This document shows, piece after piece, positions 9,101-14,240 of a DNA stretch of 14,240 bases (position 1 is the first letter of the stretch; each line of letters begins with the position of its first letter). The notes under the pieces are model-generated. The model did not search any database. It was given only the letters and a program-made list of their open reading frames with translations, and was not told where the DNA came from. Made by a program: the position numbers and the translations under genes. Source of the DNA: an uncultured bacterium (GTDB lineage: Bacteria; Bacteroidota; Bacteroidia; Bacteroidales; Marinifilaceae); contig CAJMQA010000059.1 in NCBI GenBank assembly GCA_905215395.1, positions 1 through 14,240 on the forward strand, given 5' to 3'.

Positions 9101-12032
9101 TGCTGCTGCTACGATAGTTGTGGAGAATGCTGTCTGGAATGCAGAGGGAGATGTTGTGACAGTTCCTGATCTGGCCAGTGGTTCTGCAAATACCTATTAT
9201 CTGAAAGATAAAAATAATTGCAATACGGAACGGGTACAGATTACTGCTGATTGTTCCTGCGGAGCTCAGCTGGTCATGATTATGGGAAATAAAGTTTGTG
9301 CTTCTTCCAATAAAGACATTGAGATTATCTTGCAAGCTAGCGGAGGAGAATCTTATTCTTTTGACCTTGTAAATGTGGAATTGGGTAAGAAGGTGCTGGA
9401 GGTGAAGAACGAAACTGCTTCTGAATGGGTTTATCCGGTGAGCTATGCTGATCGTGGAAAATATCGGGTGGATAATTTTGAGGCGGTAACGGCTGCTTCC
9501 AAACCTGGAACCTGTCAAGGAAATGTAACTCCGGCTGAAATCGATATTCAGTTCCATCCGACTCCGAGAGTAGATGCTGGTCCGGACCTGAAAGTCTGCG
9601 GTACAGAAATGGTGACATTACAAGCCAATGGAGATGCAGGTCTGGTATTTACGTGGGATAAGGATGTCTTAGATGGGGAACCCTTTACGCCGGTAATGGG
9701 CGTACCTACCATATATACTGTTACGGCTACCGATGCCAATGGCTGTACCAATACCGATCAGGTTGAAGTGATGGCTAATCCGAAACCAACTGTTTCTGCA
9801 ATGGCTACGCCGAATGTGGTTTGTAGAGGAGAGGTGGTAAACTTGAGTAGTAACGGGGATGCCGATACTTATACCTGGGATAACGGAGGACAGGATGGAC
9901 CTAATAATATGCCGGAAACTACGACTAAATATACGGTGACGGGAACGAGTACTATGACAGAGTGTAGCGATACAGCCTCCGTAATTGTAATCGTGAATAT
10001 GCCGGCAGAGATTGTGGAGAAGCCGAAGGACAGGACGATTGCTATCGGGAAGGATGTAACATATAAAGTGAAAGCTATTGGAAATGATCTCACCTATTCT
10101 TGGGAGTGGTGGAATCCGGCTACCAATGTGTGGACATCATTTACCGATAATTCGGTCTCTTCGCCGAAAGTGAGCGGTTCTGATTCGACTGAGCTTGTGT
10201 TGAAAGAAGTTCCGGAATCTTGGGACGGGCGGAAAGTGAAATGTGTTGTAACCGGATCTTGTGGTATGCCGGTAGAAGCAGAAGCGAACTTGTGGGTGAA
10301 AGAGTGCTTTGATATTACTGTCGATTTGCAGATGCTGAGTGGCATCCGTCCGGAAACAACACCGGGTTCGGCCATTGACGGATGGTATTGTAAAGGTAAT
10401 AAGATTGCCTTGAAGGCTGTGATTGCTTTGGCGGATCCGGAGTATGGAACGGTAGCCAATCCGCATTTTACCTGGTCGATAGATGGTTTGCCGGCAGAGA
10501 AAGTGATTGAAAGTGATTCTTCTGTATTGAGCTGGATTCCGGAATACTATGAGGATGATATTGTGATCCGGGTATGTGCGTACAGTGACGGAGCCTGTGA
10601 TGAAGTTTGTTCCCGTTACCTGCGTCTGAAAGCCCGGACTCCGGATGATGTGAAGTTACAGATAGTTACTTCTGCTGATCCCGACCGGAGATTCTGTCCG
10701 GGAGATACGATCGACTTTGCTGTGGCTTTGAAAAATGAAGGCCAGAATATAGATATACACTGGTATCGCGATATTTTCGACAGGGGAACCGGTAGGAACA
10801 AGACTTTTGTCATGGATCAGAAAGATACCTGGATCAAGGCTGTGTATGTGCCTTCGGCAGAGCAATGTGTAGAGAATGTTGTTTGTGATTCGGCTTTCCT
10901 TCAGGTGAAAGAGTATGTTTATCCGAACTTGAGGATTGAGAACAATATCGGGGATACCATTGCTTGTCAGGGAGATAGCCTGCTCTTCAGGGCGGTTTGG
11001 AGCGATGCAGGTGCTAATCCGCTGCTGAGCTGGAGACAGGATATCTGGGACAGAGGTTATGGAGAGTATGCTCTGATCGGATTGCAGGATAAGGATACCT
11101 GGGTAGAATGTCGTCTGACTCCGGGCAATGACGTCTGTTTTGACGGACCCGTGCTGAGAGATACAATGGTGATCAGAGTCAGGGAGGCTGGAACGGTGAC
11201 TATTACTGCCGATATGGAAGATAAGTTGCAGGGGGATCTGCTGACCTTTATCTCAGAGGTAAAGGGAATGACGGGTAGCTGGGAATATTCCTGGTATGTC
11301 AATACGAATATGACTTCCTGTGTTGAGAAGGATTATAGCACGGATGTCCTGAAACAGGGAGATGTTGTTCAATGTGCTATCAATGGGTATCAGGTATGCC
11401 AGAATAAGGTGTTCTCCAATGAGATTGTTGTGGATTATGTCAATGGGGTTGAGCGGGATACAATGCTTTATATCTATCAGAATGAGATTGTGCAGGATAT
11501 GGATATGGCCAAGCCTTGCGATATTGGAGCCAATGTCGTCTTTATGATAGAAACGCAAGCGGGTTACGGAACGTCGACCATTACTCCGGATGGTAAATTT
11601 ACGTACATTCCGAATCCGGGCTTCGTGGGTACCGACCTTGTAAAATACGTTATCCGCAACAGGAGCGATAAGGTGGTGATAGCTGAAGGATATATTTACA
11701 TTACGGTGAAGAATAATGCCCGCTTTCTGGTTCCGAATATTATTACGCCTAACGATGATGGATTGAATGATACCTGGAAATTGGACTTCCTGGCTGATTA
11801 TCCGAATCATATCATTACAATTTTTGACCGGAGCGGACGGATTGTATTTGAAGGACGGAAATATCAGAACGATTGGGATGGTACGGGTGTGGCCAAGGGT
11901 GGCTATGTGGCACGGATCAATCTGGTGAACGGTGTTTATACCTACGTGATAGACCTGGGAGATAAAGATAAAACAGTATTGAAATCATGGATAGAGATCC
12001 GGGCTAACCTGAATAGAAGAAATTACAGATAG
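6198..12032 (+). CDS. Giant Ig/PKD-like repeat adhesin with T9SS type B (CHU_C) sorting domain, SprB-like
   Basis: Complete protein of 1,944 aa. ATG 6198 is chosen because it directly precedes a signal peptide (basic K2-R3, hydrophobic L4-I14, likely cleavage after S19 or A20). In order: an unrecognised beta-rich domain (about 20-149); two Ig-like modules (150-314); a composite A-B module (315-501); five Ig/PKD-like modules; a second A-B module (937-1123); two PKD-like modules, the first opening D-A-G-P-D; an Ig-like module (1272-1368); a Cys-rich Ig-like module; a related pair with a D-R-G-x-G core (1483-1664); one more Ig-like module; a cadherin-like module (1753-1840) with the D-G-K-F-T-Y-I-P-N-P-G-F-x-G-T-D signature; and a CHU_C domain (1841-1944). 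In F. johnsoniae the SprB adhesin has this general plan and needs SprF; here an sprF-like gene follows at once. The likely product is a cell-surface fibre exported by Sec plus T9SS. The ligand is unknown and gliding is not implied. Confidence 0.92.
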   Translation: MKRLFVTGLLLFIIRVGFSANPMYNIEVYVDGAEVKDCTSSLTASTVKWKMTNVTAGVFVESSEMSSSSWYLDPWGMDMISLPTFTLNLQKLDEKSPLKGGENMLFEVEVISGPYAGYKGSVSFTQNSNHMNDMLGSDGINLVAPPKMEILISASNLTLCQGATTGNTLTATVKNATGITSVSWKRADGSAIPGLSASGFTANFSGVPAGDYQVVATVGETTSDAVSVSVKARPAKPVIQLNPSTVCVGDQVVASVQGGGETGVSYTWTPTNASKTSTATYTAASAATTYSVVPTLDGCQGEKSNDALLTFKPALAVSGTTEIQCKVDHYQAVVKFTGDGGGTIRCFEDLACTQEFVNAQWTSRTQVTLQDLTLGAHDFYFKGDNSCGVVRVTVNDNGKCVCGAHLAITGGGEFCAGAKVSEIVVKATLTSEFERWTVKVKDPNNRLVLDIQDERSDKEWRFTPTESGLYTITEFVAYDADNHSCGEITGNSSVRVTINPAPVLNSFTVSKAEGCAGEDLQLEAVASQGTQPYKYIWKGEGVPAAEQTINTVNTKIAAGDKSYTVQIKDSKNCVTTVSEAKHVIGHQVTVSASALASTVINGASTTLNSSATFIPITESAARYEWTPQDKINGDNTVQSPKTVNLSARQKYEVEVWDDFGCSGRGAVTINVSGSPLAVTATGGSACYGSELKLSCDPEGGSGDGNPTKYTYKWIPQGQLVFERTDVQEPVVDATTPPGKYKATVQVSDNVNTVTSGEVEVEVKAKPVLTQPTASPNSGLNSVTSTLNVTVTPSEAGVAWTPSEKIVNGVTSTTATTVALKADQTFTVKASLNGCFDEKSVKVSVTTTDVVVDVEGAQGCAGANLAIEANPRGGSGNYSYQWGTSTPGGVVLSSNTAKRPTIQNSSSLSGTYSIPVTVDDGDGQIKEGVAVVKIFDAVKAESTAVCDGDKYDAVITVKKGEKPFTLYSDAAATIVVENAVWNAEGDVVTVPDLASGSANTYYLKDKNNCNTERVQITADCSCGAQLVMIMGNKVCASSNKDIEIILQASGGESYSFDLVNVELGKKVLEVKNETASEWVYPVSYADRGKYRVDNFEAVTAASKPGTCQGNVTPAEIDIQFHPTPRVDAGPDLKVCGTEMVTLQANGDAGLVFTWDKDVLDGEPFTPVMGVPTIYTVTATDANGCTNTDQVEVMANPKPTVSAMATPNVVCRGEVVNLSSNGDADTYTWDNGGQDGPNNMPETTTKYTVTGTSTMTECSDTASVIVIVNMPAEIVEKPKDRTIAIGKDVTYKVKAIGNDLTYSWEWWNPATNVWTSFTDNSVSSPKVSGSDSTELVLKEVPESWDGRKVKCVVTGSCGMPVEAEANLWVKECFDITVDLQMLSGIRPETTPGSAIDGWYCKGNKIALKAVIALADPEYGTVANPHFTWSIDGLPAEKVIESDSSVLSWIPEYYEDDIVIRVCAYSDGACDEVCSRYLRLKARTPDDVKLQIVTSADPDRRFCPGDTIDFAVALKNEGQNIDIHWYRDIFDRGTGRNKTFVMDQKDTWIKAVYVPSAEQCVENVVCDSAFLQVKEYVYPNLRIENNIGDTIACQGDSLLFRAVWSDAGANPLLSWRQDIWDRGYGEYALIGLQDKDTWVECRLTPGNDVCFDGPVLRDTMVIRVREAGTVTITADMEDKLQGDLLTFISEVKGMTGSWEYSWYVNTNMTSCVEKDYSTDVLKQGDVVQCAINGYQVCQNKVFSNEIVVDYVNGVERDTMLYIYQNEIVQDMDMAKPCDIGANVVFMIETQAGYGTSTITPDGKFTYIPNPGFVGTDLVKYVIRNRSDKVVIAEGYIYITVKNNARFLVPNIITPNDDGLNDTWKLDFLADYPNHIITIFDRSGRIVFEGRKYQNDWDGTGVAKGGYVARINLVNGVYTYVIDLGDKDKTVLKSWIEIRANLNRRNYR
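7140..7700 (+). repeat. Composite A-B module, copy 1, in the second adhesin
   Basis: Residues 315-402 (A) and 403-501 (B). A holds an early Cys, an (H/K)-Y-x-A-V strand, a N-A-x-W motif, a V-x-x-D-L turn and a C-x-C end. B begins G-A-x-L directly after that C-x-C and ends in a Pro-rich linker. The same order recurs at 9006-9566. Boundaries were read from the shared motifs. Confidence 0.65.
9006..9566 (+). repeat. Composite A-B module, copy 2, in the second adhesin
   Basis: Residues 937-1021 (A) and 1022-1123 (B). It matches copy 1 at K-Y-x-A-V, N-A-x-W, V-x-x-D-L, the N-x-C strand and the C-x-C-G-A-x-L junction. The two copies span the same length (561 bases each) and are separated by five other Ig/PKD-like modules. 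They are diverged at DNA level, so the duplication looks old. Confidence 0.65.
10644..11189 (+). repeat. Tandem D-R-G-x-G Ig-like module pair in the second adhesin
   Basis: Residues 1483-1575 and 1576-1664. Both have C-x-G-D near the start, then W-x-x-D-I-(F/W)-D-R-G-x-G, and later a K-D-T-W-(I/V) strand followed by a Cys before the closing strand. They look like a divergent form of the Ig-like modules that end with a ...V-x-C strand, made by tandem duplication. Function unknown. Confidence 0.6.
11454..11717 (+). other. Cadherin-like / Big-type module before the sorting domain
   Basis: Residues 1753-1840. The stretch T-P-D-G-K-F-T-Y-I-P-N-P-G-F-V-G-T-D followed by an alternating hydrophobic strand is the hallmark of bacterial cadherin-like and VCBS-type Ig domains, often found in long adhesins. 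It lies directly before CHU_C, as a membrane-proximal stalk unit. Confidence 0.7.
11718..12029 (+). other. Gliding motility-associated C-terminal (CHU_C) domain, T9SS type B sorting signal
   Basis: Residues 1841-1944. The opening strand carries the family signature P-N-x-I-T-P-N-x-D-G-x-N-D (residues 1846-1858). It is followed by I-x-I-F-D-R-x-G-R-x-V-F, N-D-W-D-G (the usual W-D-G turn) and G-V-Y-T-Y near the end. Type B domains direct cargo through T9SS and are usually paired with a dedicated PorP/SprF-like protein, which is the next gene. Confidence 0.95.
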
Positions 12033-12059
12033 GGAGACTGGGTATGCTGAAATACTCTG

Positions 12060-12098
12060 AAGTTCGGGTATTCGGATGTTTACCGGATATCCGGACTT
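12060..12098 (+). promoter_or_regulatory. Strong predicted RNA hairpin between the CHU_C adhesin and the sprF-like gene
   Basis: Bases 12060-12075 pair with 12083-12098 around a 7-base loop (12076-12082), giving a 16-bp stem with no bulges. Thirteen pairs are Watson-Crick and three are G-U on the + strand RNA. In the opposite transcript the three would be A-C mismatches, so the structure favours sense RNA. Two more T residues follow, then GG, so a classic U-tract is poor. It may be a partial terminator/attenuator or a 3'-end stabiliser that lowers sprF-like expression relative to the adhesin, or protects the adhesin mRNA. The pairing is seen; the role is inferred. Confidence 0.55.
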
Positions 12099-12134
12099 TT
12101 GGAGGATAAATGAAGGGATAATAAATTTAGGATT

Positions 12135-13076
12135 ATGAAGTTTTTTTTGACTTTGATTTTATTGTTAGTGGCTGGTTGGGGATCGGCTCAGAATAGCATT
12201 TTGAATTTCACGGATTACGGGCTTGCCCAGCCTTTGATCAATCCGGCTGCCATGGGACTTGAAGATGGTGCCAATGGGGTGTTGTTATACCGTAGCCGTT
12301 TTGAAAAATCGGAGTTCTGGCCGTCAACAGGGGCTTTTAATATCAATTCTATGATTCCCAATAAAAATTTGGGAGGGGGATTATCCCTTATTTATGATAA
12401 GTATGGACCGTATCAGAAGTTATATGCGTATCTGGCCGGAACATACAGACTGAAAATAAATGAAGGAAAATGGTTGTATTTCGGTTTGCAGGTGGGGCTC
12501 AACTATGTGACAAACTCCAACGATTATATTGTTCATGATCCGGAAACTATATTTACCGATAATTATAGCCAACCCAATTTTGGGTTTGGATTACATTTCA
12601 AGGCTGATAACTATTTTTTAGGACTTTCCGTTCCGGAATTCCGGTTTAATACAGTGGATGAGAATGGTGAGAGAATCAGTGAGACGGTGTCTGAAATGAT
12701 GAAGATATATGTCTATGGAGGCTTCCGCTTCAAGATCAAGGAAACGACTTCACTAATGCCTTATACTTATATCACTTACAGTGAATATGAAGAGATGAAG
12801 ATGGATCTGGGGGCGAAACTGATGCTGAGGGAAGCTTTTGAGTTTGGGGTTCAGTACCGTACCAAAGAGTCGTTTGCTGCAATGCTCCGGGTGAAATTAG
12901 TTGATGGTGTGTGGATGGGCTATTCTTTTGAGGGTAATAATTCCCGGGTGGATAATAAATTCAATAGTGTACAGGAAATCGGACTGACCTTCCATTTTGG
13001 AAAGAAAGGCAAGAGCTCTTCCTCCTCTTCAGGGGAGAAATACGATGATAATATCAATTCTATCCGTTATTTTTAA
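12135..13076 (+). CDS. PorP/SprF family type IX secretion outer-membrane protein
   Basis: 313 aa. ATG 12135 gives an immediate signal peptide (hydrophobic 3-13, likely cleavage G16-S17-A18|Q19). The mature start has the family's N-terminal pattern: Q-N, then an aromatic/hydrophobic strand, then L-I-N-P-A-A-M-G (34-41), the usual NPA-x-x-G motif. The rest alternates aromatic and polar residues, as expected for a beta-barrel of about 300 residues, the normal family size. PorP/SprF proteins sit in the outer membrane and act with T9SS. SprF is needed for surface delivery of SprB, and similar proteins partner with CHU_C-type cargo. Position right after a CHU_C adhesin supports that pairing. Odd feature: after what looks like the final barrel strand (I-G-L-T-F-H-F) there is a polar tail of about 25 residues (289-313) with six Ser in a row (294-299), ending in Y-F. 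No Shine-Dalgarno is visible; the region before ATG is A/T-rich, normal for Bacteroidota. Confidence 0.92.
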   Translation: MKFFLTLILLLVAGWGSAQNSILNFTDYGLAQPLINPAAMGLEDGANGVLLYRSRFEKSEFWPSTGAFNINSMIPNKNLGGGLSLIYDKYGPYQKLYAYLAGTYRLKINEGKWLYFGLQVGLNYVTNSNDYIVHDPETIFTDNYSQPNFGFGLHFKADNYFLGLSVPEFRFNTVDENGERISETVSEMMKIYVYGGFRFKIKETTSLMPYTYITYSEYEEMKMDLGAKLMLREAFEFGVQYRTKESFAAMLRVKLVDGVWMGYSFEGNNSRVDNKFNSVQEIGLTFHFGKKGKSSSSSSGEKYDDNINSIRYF

Positions 13077-13088
13077 GAGATCAGAAGT

Positions 13089-14240
13089 ATGAAATTAATA
13101 ATGACGCTGTCCGCTTTTCTTTTATTTTCGTCTGTGCTCTGGGCGCAGACCAAGGCAGACCGGCTGTTTGAACGGGGGGATTATATGGAGGCTTTGAAGG
13201 CTTACCAAAAGGAGTTGGAGATGGCAGGAAATCAGGAAACAGAGAAAAGCGACCTGTTGAAAATGCGGGTAGCCAATTGTTTGTTTCATTTGAATGATGT
13301 GGTCCGGGCAGGACAGGTCTACCGGAATGTGAATCCGGATTTGATGGGTGCAGAGGATTTGGCCTATTATGCGATTACCCTGATCCATTCCGGGGAATAT
13401 GATAAAGCTGCAGAACAGGTGGAACTGGCAGAGTCGTTGGGGGCTGACCCTACTTTGATGGACCGCCTGAGAGCATCCTGTGAGTTTGCTAAAGAGATTG
13501 CCCAGGAAAAACCGTTGTATACCGCCAACAAAACAAAAATTGAATTTTCCGGCTTTTCTGCTGGTGTCACCTATTATAAAGGAAGAAGCATTATCCTGGC
13601 TGCTCCCGGAAATGGGGATGAGGCTGTGACAGATAGCCGGGGATATAAGGTGACCCGCCTGTTTAATGCTGTGTTTACCGGAGACGGAACCAGCGGACGG
13701 CTGATCCCCTTTGCTAATGAACTAGCCGATAAATATCACATCGGAGCAGTAACATTCAATAAGGATTATACCCGGATTTATTATACCCGTACCATATTGA
13801 AGAAGGACGGTACAAGTATTCTGAAATTGATGACGGCTGAGGAGAGTGGAGGTAAATGGGTAAATATACAGGAACTGAACATCAATTCTGATGATTATTC
13901 CTGTGCCCACCCTTGTCTGTTCAGGGATTCGCTGCTGTTTTTTGTATCGGATATGCCAGGAGGAATGGGAGGAAAAGATCTTTATGTGACGACAGTGAAG
14001 GGAGCGGAATGCGGAGAAATACAAAATCTGGGAGAGACTATCAATACAGGCTTCGATGAATTGTTCCCTTTTGTTTCGGAGGATGGAAAACTCTATTTTG
14101 CCTCAAACGGACATGTTGGATTAGGAGGGTTGGATGTTTTTGTTTCCGGATTACAGCCGGACGGAAGCTGGACTACTCCGCGGAATATGGGACGGCCGAT
14201 CAATTCGTCTATGGATGATTTTGCTTTGGTATTCCGGGAT
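13089..14240 (+). CDS. TPR plus PD40/WD40-like beta-propeller protein (PorE-type; OmpA domain expected beyond window), 3'-truncated
   Basis: An open frame from ATG 13089 runs to the last base, 384 codons without a stop. The start lies 12 bases after the sprF-like stop and gives a signal peptide (hydrophobic L7-W18, likely cleavage after A19). Residues 21-137 form helical TPR-like repeats (G-D-Y-x-E-A-L-K-A-Y; G-E-Y-D-K-A-A). From about 145 the sequence turns to beta-propeller blades with the family's markers: F-F-V-S-D-x-P-G-G-M-G-G-K-D-L-Y (284-299), then D-E-L-F-P-F-V-S-E-D-G (323-333) and Y-F-A-S-N-G-H-x-G-x-G-G-L-D-V-F (336-351). Proteins of this plan commonly end in an OmpA-like peptidoglycan-binding domain; P. 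gingivalis PorE is such a T9SS component. Here the C-terminus is missing, so the OmpA domain is predicted only. No lipobox Cys is seen at the cleavage site, unlike lipoprotein members. Probable role: periplasmic anchor of the adhesin/SprF-like assembly to the cell wall. Confidence 0.9.
   Translation, partial: MKLIMTLSAFLLFSSVLWAQTKADRLFERGDYMEALKAYQKELEMAGNQETEKSDLLKMRVANCLFHLNDVVRAGQVYRNVNPDLMGAEDLAYYAITLIHSGEYDKAAEQVELAESLGADPTLMDRLRASCEFAKEIAQEKPLYTANKTKIEFSGFSAGVTYYKGRSIILAAPGNGDEAVTDSRGYKVTRLFNAVFTGDGTSGRLIPFANELADKYHIGAVTFNKDYTRIYYTRTILKKDGTSILKLMTAEESGGKWVNIQELNINSDDYSCAHPCLFRDSLLFFVSDMPGGMGGKDLYVTTVKGAECGEIQNLGETINTGFDELFPFVSEDGKLYFASNGHVGLGGLDVFVSGLQPDGSWTTPRNMGRPINSSMDDFALVFRD

Noticed and set aside
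11362..11547. 61-aa open frame on the + strand
   Set aside because: It is out of frame inside the second adhesin, whose own frame carries clear Ig-like and cadherin-like modules there.
12083..12094. Perfect 12-bp palindrome CCGGATATCCGG as a regulator binding site
   Set aside because: It forms part of the 3' arm of the longer 16-bp hairpin, which explains it better. A DNA-binding role is possible but has no separate support.
13122..14024. Three - strand open frames at the right end
   Set aside because: The + strand frame from 13089 encodes a convincing signal peptide, TPRs and PD40 motifs through the same DNA.
1..14240. CRISPR arrays, tRNA/rRNA genes, insertion sequences
   Set aside because: The window is almost entirely coding for the four genes; no short regularly spaced repeats, cloverleaf-like segments, transposase motifs or terminal inverted repeats were seen.

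Overview
The window looks like Bacteroidota DNA, most likely a gut-type Bacteroidales. The grounds are a moderate, AT-leaning base composition, no Shine-Dalgarno-like sequence before the starts, and a gene set (gliding-motility-type C-terminal sorting domain, PorP/SprF barrel, TPR-PD40 protein) typical of bacteria with a type IX secretion system (T9SS). I cannot name the species from the sequence. All genes lie on the + strand with short gaps and form one probable operon. The window cuts through genes at both ends.

Layout: (1) From the left edge to 6143 runs the 3' part of a giant surface protein gene, at least 2,046 codons, with no start inside the window. It encodes about 20 Ig/PKD-like beta-sandwich modules of 80-110 residues, then a fibronectin-III-like segment, then an unusual pair of tandem repeats at the very C-terminus. 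(2) After 54 AT-rich bases comes a second, complete giant gene (6198-12032, 1,944 aa). It has a signal peptide, an unrecognised N-terminal domain, about 18 Ig/PKD-like modules, a cadherin-like module, and a clear CHU_C/gliding-motility C-terminal domain, which is the T9SS type B sorting signal. (3) A 102-base gap holds a strong predicted RNA hairpin. (4) 12135-13076 encodes a PorP/SprF-family outer-membrane protein. (5) Twelve bases later, 13089 to the right edge encodes the first 384 residues of a TPR plus PD40 beta-propeller protein of the PorE type, which usually ends in an OmpA peptidoglycan-binding domain beyond this window.

How it may work together (inference from known families): the giant proteins pass the inner membrane by Sec and the outer membrane by T9SS. 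The SprF-like barrel serves export or surface attachment of the CHU_C-bearing adhesin, as SprF does for SprB in Flavobacterium johnsoniae. The TPR-PD40(-OmpA) protein would tie the assembly to the cell wall from the periplasmic side. The result would be one or two very long surface fibres for adhesion. The least ordinary parts are the tandem C-terminal repeats that stand where a sorting domain would be expected in the first adhesin, the hairpin between adhesin and sprF-like gene, the duplicated composite modules in the second adhesin, and the polyserine tail on the SprF-like protein. No RNA genes, mobile elements or CRISPR arrays were seen.
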